64,000 nucleotides of DNA from Bettongia penicillata ogilbyi (lineage: Eukaryota > Chordata > Mammalia > Diprotodontia > Potoroidae): positions 1,127,423 through 1,191,422 of the forward strand of contig JAJHZJ010000695.1 of NCBI GenBank assembly GCA_023548195.1. Direction: 5' to 3'. Made by a program: the position numbers and the translations under genes. This document shows, in pieces, positions 23,056 through 35,255 of this stretch (position 1 is its first letter; every line of letters begins with the position of its first letter). Below the pieces are notes generated by a model. It was not told where the DNA came from. It did no database searches and saw nothing but the letters and a program-made list of their open reading frames with translations.

Positions 23056-26000
23056 TCAGTGCTCCTTGGGATCTCCAAAACAGGCAAGTAGGGTCAATAA
23101 TTTTCTGCCAATAGAAACTCATTGTGCTACTAGAAGCACTCAGGACATTTAGCCATGAAGAAATGCTTGGTAGCTTCCCATTAGGATTAATTGATTTCAT
23201 AACACATTACAGAGCTACAGTATACACTTAGTTCTGAAACATGAGAGTAAATAACTCAACTTTAAGTTGGCATTTATTGGAAATCATAATAATGATTTAA
23301 TTTTGGAGAGGAGGACTATATCTCTCCTGCTGCCCAGTATATTCCTGAGGATATTAGCCATCTGTCACTAGGCTCAGATATTCCCCAGAAAAAAGTCTTG
23401 CCTTCTTGCCTATTCATGTTTTCTGTGAATGTGATGGTCTTCTTCTTCATTTGACCAAGTGGGCTTAAGAGTGTAGGTCATGCATGTCTATACATTTAAA
23501 ATTCAGGATTCCTGAACCTAAGATCACACCTTCCTCAAAATGCTCTGTAAGTAGTTACTGTCTCCTATTTTTGTCCTTTCTCTTCAAATAGTTAGCACCA
23601 ATCTCCCCGAAAAAATATGACATCATTTCTTCTTACTGTGATACTTGTAATCATGCTATTTCTGGATACTTCTCATAGGATATGCAGTGCACAGGTCAGG
23701 GGTTAGTCTGGAGTGAGGGAATAATTTAATTCTAGCAGATTACCACCTATAGTTTTATTCTTTTGTATGAAATCCATACATTATATAAGTATATTGAACT
23801 TTCTGGAATTTCAGAAATGCTGATTTGAATGAAATCTCAGAAGTCATTTATTGAAATAAAGACTTGACTTAAATTCCTTCTAAATATCTCTTCAAACTAA
23901 TTTGTGTCTGTTTAAAGAGCTATAGTTCCTCTAATGAGAGAGGATATCAAATAGATACATCAGGTCCAAAGAGAACCTATTTCATACAATCAAGACCTCT
24001 GATACTTAAGATATCTCTTCTTATATCATTCTAAAAATTGCATTTCTTTGCTGTTCCTTTTCCTCCCACTTTTGCAATTTGGAATGGATAGAAAGAGCCC
24101 AATCCCTCTTTCATGGTTTACCTCTTCAAGAATTTGGAAACTGCATGCATTTTACTCTTGAGTTTTCTATGAGATCAGGCTAAACATTAGATCTGTCCTG
24201 CTTGACAAATAAAGAAATGAGAAAAGAAACTAATGAAAAAAATTCCTTACACCAAATTTATCTGAAAGTCAACAGTTGTCATGGTCAGCCTTTCAAGGCA
24301 ATGGATTCACCTTCCCTGGATGTCTTCAGAAAAAATGCTGGATGACTGCTTGTAATGTATATTATACAGGGGAATATTTTCCATGCATAGATTGGACTAA
24401 ATTCCCTCTGAGTTCTTTTCAGAAATTCCAAGAGTCTTTCATCCTGGCATTTCAGAGAACCTAGAGACGACTGGGAAGTATCTTGGGAACTAGAATGACC
24501 TCTGTTGGAGGCTGAGAAAATTGTAGAAAAGAGAATGGCAGGAAGCATGGGATGTAACCAGGACAATTCAGGATCACTAAATGAGTTTATAATTGGAAGC
24601 TGCCTATTTATAGCTGACGGGAACTGCTGAAAGTATGGACTATAGGCAGAACAAGACAACATGGTGCCACCCGCTGAAAGAGGTGAAGTGTAGGATACAA
24701 AAAGACTAATTCAAGATGGCAAAAGGCATCAATGAGAGGAAGAAGCTACAAATGACTTCTTGTGTGGATTGAAAGGAAGAGAATCAGAGCAAACAGAAAG
24801 GGGAGAACCAATACACAGGAAACCAGGTGTCTTTGGTAAAGGGCTGTGCTGAAAGTATATGGGATTCTAAGAGTTGATTTTTCATTAGTGAGTAATGATA
24901 ATTTCTTTTGACTAATTTGAATGGTTTTGTTTTGCTTGACTTGTAAATAGATGTGTAAATGAATATTTTCATTTTTACCTTTGTGAACCCACACTTATAA
25001 TCAAGGTCTCAGTACTCTCCTCTGAGCTTAGAAGGTGCTTCCCAAATACTTTCCTCAACTCTTATGTCCTGCTCACTGACCCCCACCTTCATTGTTGGCC
25101 CTCATCCACATTTCAGCTACATGGATATCCTATAAGAATGATAAAAAAAATAGGGTAGACTAATGAACTTGACCATGGAATAAGTTGGAGAGCAGATCTC
25201 TCTCTCATCCTCTTCATATTTAGCCCTATTCCCACATTCCCTACACTACAGGCAGTTTCTCCACACTGATCCCTTTCACCAAGCCTAAAGTGACAGATAC
25301 AAGTTTCTGAGAAATCTGACTCTAACATGCTCTAACATGGGGAGAATGAAGGGAGATGAGAAGCCCCCTCTTATCTGCTTATCAGCACACGTGCTGTTTG
25401 GAGCAGATGCTATGTGAGAGGAAAGTTTAGAAGGACAGAAGCCCTGCAAAGTCTCCAAGAGGGAAGATCAGAAGGACACAAGAAATGTATGCATTGCATG
25501 AAAACACACTGAAAAGATGTCTCTTCCCTATACAAATGGGAACAGCCAGGAAATAGAACTAGTCTTTAGATTCCTGAGGGTGTTGGTAATAGAGAGCACA
25601 GGTATTCTCGGTAAATTTTAGTACTTCCTAAGGCACTGGGGAAAAAAAAAAACAAAACTGGTGACTCATTACCTGGAGATATGACTCATGCTGGAAATTA
25701 AATCTGCCTCCAGAAAAGAATCAACATATCCCTACGTAGCATATTCATTCAATTCATTAAAAGAACGTCTGGCTCTTAGGTACCTGTCATGGTTTCTACC
25801 AGCTATTTTTAGTCTGTGTGGTGTAGTATAGCGCTTGTCATTCAGGCATTTTAATTATATAAGGCTGTATCAACAGGCTACATTTTTTAGATCACTTGTC
25901 GATTCTTTGGTTCTCACCTCATTATCCCTAGTCCTTGTATCCTATTTATTTGTGGTCATGTCATGATAGTCTATATAGATTGGAAACTCTCGGGTTCAAG

Positions 26001-26340
26001 GAAAGTATCATTTTTCACCTTTGTTTGCCCAATGCATGACACTGTATATTGAACATAATAGGTGATTAATTGGGGTTGAATTGAATTTTGACATTTATTA
26101 AGCAGTGATTGTAAATCTTCATGGTTTTTATAGATGAGTACTGTATCTGTGATTTCACTGATATAAGGAACTCCTGAGGGACTAAATGACCTTTAATATT
26201 GTTGCGCACCAGCAAGTTCTGTGTGGTTCAGAGAGTCTTAGAGAATTGTATAGGGAACTAAGAGATTAAATGACTTGCCAGGGCCATGAAGGTTGTACAA
26301 GTCAGAGGTAGGACATGAAGCTAAGTCTTGTGATCTTCAA
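23056..26340 (+). repeat. Unit 2 downstream block
   Basis: It is collinear with unit 1 downstream sequence up to about 24995, then jumps to the equivalent of 12290 ('ctctcctctgagcttagaag' at about 25018 and 12309), so about 2.2 kb is missing. Collinearity continues to about 26340, where unit 1 has the LTR. No gene is visible. Confidence 0.75.
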
Positions 26341-26755
26341 GGTTAGCTATTTTTTATACTATATTTGTTTTATTTAGGCTGTATAACACATACAAAGCAA
26401 TGAAAATGCAAAGTAACATATGGTACATAGTATGTGGGCATGGTTGGAAAGAACATTATATAACATGAAATATTTGAGCTGGGCCTCATCACAAAGGTAT
26501 AATTTAAATGACCATGGACCATACAGGGAAAATGCTTTTTATGCATAGAGAAAGTTGTGAAGAAGAACGAACATGGGAAAGTGCAAATCCAATATGGGAG
26601 ATGGTGAATAGTCTAGTTTGGATGGAACATCAGTCATATGAATTAGGGTAGGATGAGATGATGGTATACAGGCAAAGTGCAGCCAGATACTGCTAGACCA
26701 CAGGTATCAGCCTGGTAGATTGAATTTACAGAATGCTCTGGATGTCTAGCTGAAT
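26341..26755. other. Unit 2 spacer, no gene
   Basis: AT-rich unique sequence with no recognisable repeat or coding signal. Confidence 0.5.
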
Positions 26756-26759
26756 GCAA

Positions 26760-27115
26760 AGGAATTCACAGAATCAGAGGATCTCCAAGTTGAAAGGGAA
26801 CTCAGATTTCTACTTGAACAAGAACCCACTCCACAATAAACTTAATAAGGGAATCTTCTCTTATTTGCCTGAAGTTCTCAAGTATGGGGAGATCCAGTAC
26901 CTACAAGAGCAGCACATTGTACTTTTTGGTAACTCTAACTGCTACAAAGCAGTTCCTTGCATAAAGCCTAGCTTCCCTCCTTGTCACTACAGGTATTACT
27001 TCTAGTTTTGACTTCTGAATTGAATTACTCTTCCAAATAATGGCCTTTCAAATACTTTACAATAATTTGCATCATAAGCTTTTCATCACTGAAACAGAGA
27101 AACTCTCTGTCTATC
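26760..27115 (+). repeat. CR1/L3-type LINE remnant
   Basis: It starts with 'cagaatcagaggatctccaa' and runs through 'gatccagtacctacaagag', 'aactgctacaaagcagttcc' and 'ctttcaaatactttacaata'. The part from 26830 onward is duplicated at 48512-48800. Confidence 0.55.
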
Positions 27116-27229
27116 TGGATTATATGAGTAAAGCAGATGATGGAGAAAACAGAAAGTATGGATCAGAGAAACAAAGTAGAGGAGGAAGAAGAAGAGGAGA
27201 AGGAGAAGATAAGCAATGCAAGATATATG

Positions 27230-27425
27230 AGCATGGACTTCAAGACAGTAAGGGCTTCAGAGGTCTAGTTAAAGCCCTTTTATTTTATACATGCGAAAAA
27301 CAAGCCTCAGAGATGATATGAAATTTGCTGAAAGTCATAGAGGTACTAAGTAATACAGCTAGAATTAAAACAGATCTGACTCCAAGTCCTAGTCATTTCC
27401 TATGCAAAGCTCTGTCATGTGAGGA
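27230..27425 (+). repeat. MIR-like relic
   Basis: It has a MIR-type core ('gcctcagagatgatatgaaa', 'gctgaaagtcatagaggtac') and a 'ctgactccaagtcctagtc' end. The matching copy is at about 48930-49105. Confidence 0.5.
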
Positions 27426-28654
27426 GGAAGTATGGGCTAGGGACATTGTTTTGGATACTTGTGCTGAAGGGAGGTCAGGGACAGAACACAGCAGACAAGG
27501 ATCTCGAGGTGATCTTATAAAAGTCCTAAATACATCCCATGGCAAGGACTTTGTTCTTGGTAGAGGTTCTAGGTAGAGGTTAGGGACATGAAGGAAATAA
27601 TTGCTATCCACAAGAATCTCACCATATTGTTTATTCATTTCACACGGGTATCTCCTGACCCAAGGTACATTGGTTGAAGGCTCTGGGTGGCTTTATCTTT
27701 TTGTTTTTATTTTGTTTCTATACCTCTGTCTTGCAGGAAGGGAAAAAAAATCAGCTATGCTGCCCAGTCCTCTGCCTCTCTTTACTTACCGTGATGCTAT
27801 TTTGCTGTAGAATCTATTTTTATAGGTAAGGCATTTTACTTCCTTGGAGTCACTGAAGGACTGAGCATTAGAAGTGTGTAGCACCACAGTTCAGTGGCAT
27901 ATAGTAATAATAGTTCCATATTGGAATTTATTTTGGGCAAATTGAAAGTTTCAAGGTTAAAAGGAAATATTCTTTCTTTTCTTTCAAGAAAAAGAGACAT
28001 CTTAGATTATCTAAGGATATGTAATTTTTCAAGGCAAAAGAAGTAAATTCTATATCCAGAGAGATAGAAAAAAGGGAACTGAACCAGGCAAGCTAAATGA
28101 GAACAGAATAGACCCAAGTAAATTGGAAAAGAAAAAATGAAGTCTCAGAGCAGACTTTTGTAGAGCTGGTGCTCTGTCCCAATGTAGTGGCAACTACGGA
28201 TTCTAATACAGAATTATCTTTGGGATCTCTGGGAAAAAGTGAAGCGCTCACAACATCTTTGAAGGACTAGAGGCAAATAGGTTAATCTAGATCTGGGTCC
28301 ACAGGTAAAATAAGAGAGAGTTCACCCAGCATCCTGAGAAGTACTTGAATGAAGCTTGTCCCTTTTGTATAGAAGAGAGGCTGAGATCAAAAGTGAGTGT
28401 CAAGAATGGCTGAGGTTAAATTAATTTATAATTGTAAAGTTACAGACCTCAGGAGAGATCAAGAGTCCAGATTCTAACGGCAGTGAAGGGGAAAGTGCTG
28501 GAGATCAGTAGGCACAACCTTAAGATTAGAATATAGATTCTTATCTCTAACATATATTAACTGTAGCACAATTAGTCATATGTTTTTGAGGAGGCATCGT
28601 ATTAATGATCTATGCAGTCTATCCACAAGTTTCCTTAAGAAAAAAAGTTCTTAA
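27426..28654. repeat. Duplicated spacer before OR relic 1
   Basis: It is collinear with 49106-50330. No gene is visible; the 217-codon minus-strand open frame in the second copy (49517-50170) has no intact counterpart here, which argues against coding. Confidence 0.65.
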
Positions 28655-28985
28655 ACATTTCCAAAGGACTCATGATGCAAATTTCCATCCATATCAAGAA
28701 ACAATTATGGAGTAGGAAGGCAGAATGAAGTAGACTATTTCCCTTTTGCTACGTTTGGTTTTATTTTTTTTCTCATGCTTTTTCCCATTCATTTTAATTT
28801 TTCTGTGCAACATGACTAATGTGAAAATGTGTTTAATAAGAATGTATGTGCAGAGCCCATATAAGACTGCTTGCCATCTTGGGGAAGGACAGGGGGAACA
28901 ACTGGAACTTATGGAAGTGATTGTTGAAAATTGAAAACAAATAGATAAATTTTGGAAAAAAAATAATAAAAATATAAAAATATGC
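28655..28985 (+). mobile_element. L1 LINE 3'UTR fragment
   Basis: It has the same order as the end of the longer L1 at 33230-33537: 'ccaaaggactcatgatg', 'catccatatcaag', 'gcaacatgactaatgtgaa', 'ttaataagaatgtatgtg', 'gccatcttgggga', then an A-rich tail. It is missing at the equivalent site near 50335, so it inserted after the two relic segments duplicated. Confidence 0.75.
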
Positions 28986-29127
28986 TATCATAAAAAAGGT
29001 CCAAGAGAAGATTGGTAACCTAATAATTACCTTCAAAAAGGCAGTATAATGAAAATAAGAAAAGGACCTGTGCTTTCAAAAGCATAGCTACACAGGACTC
29101 CTTTCTTTCATCTGCAAAGGCACTACT

Positions 29128-30170
29128 ATGTTACCTCCACATCAGCTCAGCCCCTTCTTGCTGAGTGGCTTTCCAGGTTTGGATAAAACTTATCACAGAT
29201 TCTTCATCCCCTTCTTTGCTCCATGTCCTCTGTGGTCCTTGACAATAGAACTCTACTCTTCTTCATTGGGAATAACCTCAATAAGCTCATGTCCTACTTT
29301 ATGGTCCTGCTGATGGCCCAAATTTAAGCAGTGACTATGACCACAATGCCCACTCTGAAGTGGGTTCTGTCATCTTATCATGAAGAAACAACGGATTTCT
29401 CCTTGGTTCTACTAAATTTGCTTCTCGTAAGTCTACTTTATTCTCTCATTCTCCGTAATGGAATCAGGTTCAAATGCCTTACTTTCCAGAGTCTAACAGC
29501 AGTCAATCTGTTAACAAGCATTTATTAAGCACCTTTTTATGTTCCAGGTGCTGTGCCAAGCACTCCAAAAAAACTACAGAAAGAAAGACTTCCTTGTTCT
29601 CCAGGAGCTGAAATTCTAATGGAGAAAGCAATAGAGAAGAAGAACCTGAAAACAGGTGAATGAGTGTGGGAAAGAGGTGCAATGATGAAGGTATCCAACA
29701 AAGGGCATAGAAGGGGAAGGCTATGAAGCCAGGAGTGCAGTCTGGGAAGGAATGAAGCCACAACTGGCCTCCTTGCACTATTCAAAATAGAGCTTCTTTA
29801 CTAGCCAATCAGAGAGAGGTTGGAGGGGTGGAGGTTCAAGTGGCTATTAAATTTCCAGAATGAAAAGGTTCTATAGCATTGTGGAGAAAGCCCTGAGAGA
29901 TGGGTGTGTAGCCAATTATAACATCCTGCGATACATCTTCAGTCTCACTAACTCCAGAGTGGTGAAAATAGGGGTGGAGTCACTAGCAAGAGATTGTATC
30001 TGTGGTGTCACCAATAGTGTCCCTCCATTGGCTCCTTTACTGCCATTCCCTTGTTTTTCATGCATTCTGCCCCCACCAAGATATCCTTACACTCCTCTGT
30101 GCTGATATCACCTTCAATTGTGTCTACATTGTTGTCTTGTCTTTTACTTTCCTCTTAGACATGACCATCC
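29128..30170 (+). pseudogene. OR relic 1, OR51B-related, interrupted and 3'-truncated
   Basis: The 5' end keeps an acceptor-like 'catctgcaaag', an ATG at 29128 and an N-terminal FLLSGFPGLDK stretch close to the [11 protein letters not shown] of the intact gene. Traces of TM2 (29280-29350), of the TM3 region (29400-29460) and, from about 29930, of the NSRVVKIGVE loop, the histidine/cysteine-rich extracellular loop 2 and the start of TM5 follow. Many frameshifts and stops are present, including a TAA near 29325. About 400 bp containing a SINE relic splits the gene between about 29505 and 29930. A marsupial SINE ends it at about 30171, where the second relic continues through TM5-TM7. It is certainly non-functional. 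Confidence 0.85.
29505..29665 (+). repeat. MIR/MAR-type SINE relic inside OR relic 1
   Basis: The stretch 'acaagcatttattaagcacc', 'ttatgttccaggtgctgtgc', 'ttccttgttctccaggagct' and 'gaaattctaatgg' is a common marsupial/mammalian relic. The same insertion is present at the same point in relic 2 (50833-51000), so it preceded their duplication. Confidence 0.6.
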
Positions 30171-30315
30171 TGGACCATCTCCAGTTGTCCTGATGAATAT
30201 CAGGCCACTGGATCCAGATAGATCAGGAGAAGGAAGTGAGGGAGGTAACCTTGCACAACCTTCCCTCACTCAAATCAAAATCAACTGCTAGTTATGTCTT
30301 CATCTTGATGTCATG
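30171..30315 (+). mobile_element. 5'-truncated marsupial SINE, main part
   Basis: It matches the body of the SINE at 38105-38250: 'tggaccatctccagttgtcc', 'ccactggatccagat', 'cttccctcactcaaatcaaa', 'gatgtcatga'. Its last bases reappear at 30484-30507, after a 168-bp foreign segment. Confidence 0.75.
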
Positions 30316-30483
30316 ATTATGGAACTGATCGTTGAAAACTGGAAACAGGTAAATTTTGGAAAAAAGTAAAAATATACTATTGTAAAAAAAGTCCATGAGA
30401 ATGTTGGTAATCTAATAACTACCTTCAAAAATGTAGTTTAATGAAAATAAGAAAAAGACGTGCTTTAGAAACCATAGCTACAC
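30316..30483 (+). repeat. Copy of an L1-tail/OR-relic flank lodged in a SINE
   Basis: It matches 28910-29093, including the L1 tail and the unique sequence just upstream of OR relic 1, at roughly 80-85% by eye. It splits the SINE between its 'gatgtcatga' and 'gaatgaaggacaaacac' parts. Confidence 0.75.
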
Positions 30484-30507
30484 TTAGAGAATGAAGGACA
30501 AACACAA

Positions 30508-30634
30508 CCTCCTCTCCTCTCCTCTCCTCTCCTCTCCTCTCCTCTCCTCTCCTCTCCTCTCCTCTCCTCTCCTCTCCTCTCCTCTCCTCTCCTCTCCTCT
30601 CCTCACCTCCCCTCTCCTCTCCTATCTCTCCATT
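30508..30634 (+). repeat. (CCTCT)n pentanucleotide satellite
   Basis: About 24 pentamer units begin directly after the SINE's 'gacaaacac' tail, with a few variants at the right end (from about 30603). Confidence 0.95.
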
Positions 30635-30879
30635 CCTGTCCTCTGGGCTTCTACCCAGGGGAACGTGCACTCCATCATCAAAAGCTACACTTTTTCCTTT
30701 GGGATTACTGGCTACATTTCTTGTTCAAAGATTAAGCCTTAAATCCAATTCACTATGGAGGGCATAGGCTGGAGAAGTTCCCATCCACCTAGCACAGACT
30801 GAATGCAACTCTAAATAGTAATTGTTTCTCTCTTGCCCAGGAATCATGAGGTCTTGTCCTCCTAGTTTGATTTTTTTTT
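30635..30879. other. Spacer before unit 3
   Basis: No gene or clear repeat is visible. Confidence 0.4.
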
Positions 30880-31607
30880 GGAAGGAACATTGACTATCAA
30901 CCCAAACCCTTACCTCCTCCCAGATCTCTATCCAGGGGCACTTCTGAACCTGATTGAGACTCATTAATTGACACGCAACACATACACACACACAGGAATA
31001 ATTAATAATGTAATTTTCAATGGGATCCAATGGGAATTTCTTTGCTTCTTTTGTTCTGTAAATAAACCTATTCATGCTCTAAAACTTGTGAGTCTATATG
31101 TTTGCACAGAGAATTGGTGAATACACACTGGGCTGCAGTGAGTTGAGGAAATGAATGGCATGTGTGTCAAGCACTGAAATTCTAGGATTAGTTATGTGAG
31201 GACAGAAGACCTGAAATATGAGAAATTACTTAATGTGTGCTCAGGCTCTTAGCATTAGGAATACAATGATACACTATTTTCACAGAAAATCACTTCTACC
31301 TCAGATATCCACATATCTATCACATTGGAAATGTTTAATTTAATTTAAAATTTTAATAATTAGCAACTTAATTTGCTTTGGTATATTATGACACAGCTCC
31401 AAGAAAATACTAGCTGTTTAAATGCGAAGGTTTTATGAGGTTCAGATGAGAATGAATATAATGTACTTTGAAAATCTTAAAGTGTTACACAAATGTCAGT
31501 TGTGGTTGTTTCTGATTTACAGGGGTCAGACCTCCAAGCTGCTCATGACTTCTTTTCCAGAGCATGCTACTGTACTCCTGCTGAGCCCAAGGAAGGTTTC
31601 TAGAGTG

Positions 31608-33537
31608 CGATGTGGCCTATTTAAACCTACAGTAGACATTATAAAATATCTGGGAGTCTACCTGCCAAAATAAACCCAGAGACTATATACACATAATTTC
31701 ATAATTTTTCACACAAAGTCATATTTAAGTAACGATAAAATGATCAGTTGCTCATGGGTAGGATGAGCTAATATAAAAAAATGACAATTCTACCTAAATT
31801 AATTTACTTATTCAGTGCCATACCAATCAAATTCCCAGACAATTATTTTCTAGAGCTAGAAAAAAATAATATCAAAATTCATCTGGAAGAACAGAAGGTC
31901 TACAATATCAAGGAAACTAATGAAAAGAAATTCTGGGGAAGGCGGCCTAGCCTTATCAGATCTCTAATTGTATTATAAAGCAGCAACCATCAAGACCACT
32001 TAGTATTGGCTAAGAAACAGAAGGGCAGATCAGTGGAATATGTTAGGTACGAAAACCACATTAGTCAATGAATATAGCAACCTCCTGTTTCATAAACCCA
32101 AGGACCCCAACTTCTGGGATAAGAACTTAGTGTCTGACAGAAACTGCTGGGAAAACTAGATAACAGTGTGGCAGAAACTGGGCATAGACTAATACCTGAC
32201 ACTGTACAGAAGAACAAAATCCAAATGGATATGTGATCTAGGTATAAAGATTGACACTATAAACAAACTAGGGGAGAAAGGAATAGTGTATTTGTCAGAT
32301 TTATGGAGAATGGAGAAATTTTGGCCAAGCAAGAGATAAAGAACATTATGAAATGCAAAATAGATAAGTTTGATAACATCAAATTGAAAAGTTTTTGCAC
32401 AAACAAGCCCAATACAACCAAGATTAAGAGGGAAGCAGAAAAGTGGGAAAGAATTTTTGCAACTAGTGTCTGTGAAAAAGGCTTCATTTCTAAAATGTAT
32501 AGAGAACTGAGTCAAATGTACAAGAATACAAGTCATTCCCCCAATGATAAATGGTCAAAGGATATGAACAGGCAGTTTTCAGAGGAAGTAATTAAAGCTA
32601 TCTATAATCATATGAAAAAATTCTCTAAATCACTCTTGATTAGAGAGATGCAAATCAAAATAACTCTGAAGTACTACATTACACCCATCAGATTAGCTAA
32701 TGTGACAAAACAGGAAAATGATAAATGTTGGAGAAAATATGGGAGAGTTGCAATACAAATTCATTGTTGGTAGATCTGTGAGCTGATCCAATCATTCTGG
32801 AGAGCAATTTGGAACTATGCCCAAAGGGCTACAAAAATGTGCATACACTTTTGACCCAGAAATATTGCTTCTAGTACTGTATCCCAAAGAGATCACAACA
32901 AGGGGAAAGTCCTACATGTACAAAAATATTTATAGTTCCCTCTTTGTGGTGGCCAAGTAGTGCAAATGAAGGGTATGGCCATCAATTGGTGAATGACTGA
33001 ACAAGTTGTGGTATATGAACGTAATGGAATGCTATTATGACGTAAGAAGTGATGAACAGGAAGACTTCAGAGAGACTGGAAAGACTTGCATGAACTGATG
33101 CTGAGTGAAAGGAGCACAGTCAGGAGAATTTTGTACACAGCAACAACCACAGTGTGCAAGGAATTTTTCTGGTAGACTTAGCCCCTCATAGTAATACAAG
33201 GACCTCAAAGATGCCCAATGGACTATTGAGGCAAAATGCCATTCACATCCAGAGAAAGAACTATGGAATTGGATTGAAGAATGAAGAAGACTATTTTCTC
33301 TTGTGTTTTATTTTGTTTTGTTTCTTCACAAGGTTTCTCCCATTAATTTTAATTCTTCCATGCAACATGAATAAGGTGAAAATGTATTTAATAAGAATGT
33401 ATGTATAGAGCCCCTATAAGATTGCACATCATCTTGGGGAGGGAAGGAGGTAGGGGCGAGAGAGAGAGAGAAAATCTAAGATTTATGGAAGTGAGTGCAG
33501 AAGACTTAAAACAAATAAGTTAATTTATAAAAAAACA
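31608..33537 (+). mobile_element. 5'-truncated L1 LINE, ORF2 end plus 3'UTR
   Basis: About 1.9 kb of L1. The start matches the reverse-transcriptase/C-terminal part of ORF2 ('ctacctaaattaatttactt', 'ttcagtgccataccaatcaa'). A frame at 32303-32773 still spells the conserved L1 C-terminal stretch (WSKDMNRQFSEE, LIREMQIKI, PIRLAN), and the 3'UTR ends in an A-rich tail. Several stop codons and frameshifts make it inactive. A 7-bp target-site duplication, tagagtg, flanks it at 31601-31607 and 33538-33544, and units 1 and 2 show the empty site near 30 and 15948. Confidence 0.9.
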
Positions 33538-34969
33538 TAGAGTGGGACATAGGTATGCTAGTAAATATTTAATAACCATACTTTCTATACTTCTCAGTTT
33601 TCATTACATTCATAAGTTCTTATAGCATAGTAACATTCCATTACATTTCTAAACTACAGTGTGTTTAGCCATTCCTTAATCAATGAGCAATTATTTGTTT
33701 TCAGTTCTTTGTATCACAAGAAGTGGTGGTATAAATATTTTGGTGTATCTGGTGATTTTCCTCATATTAATTGTCTCCTTAGGATACAAATCTACTAGCA
33801 GTATCTCTGGGTCAAAAGAAATAACTATTTCAGTCTTCTTGTTTAATTCTACTTCTCTAATAAAATGAGGGCTTCAGCCTCCTATTCTGCCCTAGACATT
33901 TTTTTTTAAATTCTGTATGCTTGAATTTCATTATCCCCTTCAATTTTCTTCCCTGATTAGCTGGTTTAATTGCTTAAATAGTCATTGATAAGAATAATCA
34001 ACAGTAGGTGTCTCAGCCTAGATCTTTGGCCATTCTGCTGAAGTCCCCTCTTTCCAAAGATGGAAAGGGAGAGAGAGAAAACCATAGGCGAGACAGTGAC
34101 TCATGGCATAAGGGAAGGTATCAATAAGAATAAAATAGGAAAGAGATTTTGAATTACTATGATAATGTGTGAAACACACTAGATTTCTGGTAACACTTTT
34201 AATTTCAAATCAAACCAGCTGCTGAGTTAGTCAGAAGAGACCTCCTGAAAGAATTAGACAGTCAAGGCAATTTTTAAAGGAAAGATAGCCCTTCAGTTTA
34301 ACATATAAATGTCACAGAAGACTTATGAGGGATATGGGAAATGGGTAATGAGGCTGGGTTTGAACTGAGATCTGATTTCAGGCCCAGTGTTCTACACCTA
34401 ATTTTCAGCATCATCAAAAGAATCATTTTTTCGTCTATGTAGGTGTGAAGAATGTCAGGGACCTTTCTAAGTTGTTAATGGAGGACAAGCAGGAAGGGAC
34501 TAACCAACACCCAAAGCCTATGCTCCATCTTAATTTGTACTGTTATATGATGATGATGTATCTTTGGGTTTCAGTGGTGAGAAAAATCAAGATCCAGATT
34601 ACTGAGGATTTCCTCTCACCCCAGAAGATGAAATCCTATCCATATGGTTTTTGTGACTCACCTGACTCTAGTTCCTTGTCCAATGGGCATAAGATTTGTC
34701 CTTTACTCTGTCCAAGAAGAAATAGTTGGGAAATAAGGATTACTCAGCTCAAATAAATTCAAATTAAGTAAATTTAATTCTTGGAAATTCAGTTCAATTA
34801 ATTTGAATGCATTTATTAAGCTGCTAGTTTTGTAAAGAGTCCAATGTTGAGAACTGGAAGCTATATAGAGTTTAGCTAAGAATTAGGCACTGACCTGTGG
34901 AACTTAAAGTTTCATTTGCCTCAGAACATCTCAATTAATGACTAAAAAAAATGAAAATACCAAGTGCTA

Positions 34970-35255
34970 ATGGGCTTTACTTTACCCTGAGTACCTGCAT
35001 AAACCTTGGCCTAAAGGGGCCAAGGTCTCCTGTTGTGTCCTGGATCATCTCCAGTCATCCGGATGAATATCTGGTCACTGGATTCAGATGGCTCTGGAGG
35101 AGAAGTGAGGCTGGTGACCTGCACAGCCCTCCCTCACTCAAAACAAAGTCAAGCCATCTCAAGCCAACTCAAAACAAGTCATGTCATCATTTCTCTGATG
35201 TCATGATCTTCTTCAGCAATGAAAGATAAACACAAGAGCAACAACAATAACCAAA
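34970..35255 (+). mobile_element. Marsupial SINE, 3' portion
   Basis: It holds 'tcctggatcatctccagtca', 'gtcactggattcagatggct', 'ggaggagaagtgaggctggt', 'gatgtcatgatcttcttcag' and the tail 'acaagagcaacaacaataac'. It is absent at the equivalent site in units 1 and 2 (near 1490 and 17370). Confidence 0.8.

Noticed and set aside
30425..30742. Open frames made of repeated pentapeptides
   Set aside because: They are translations of the CCTCT satellite. The same applies to frames over 36563-36871 and 5292-5562.
32189..32536. Minus-strand open frames over the L1
   Set aside because: They are antisense shadows of L1 ORF2 sequence.
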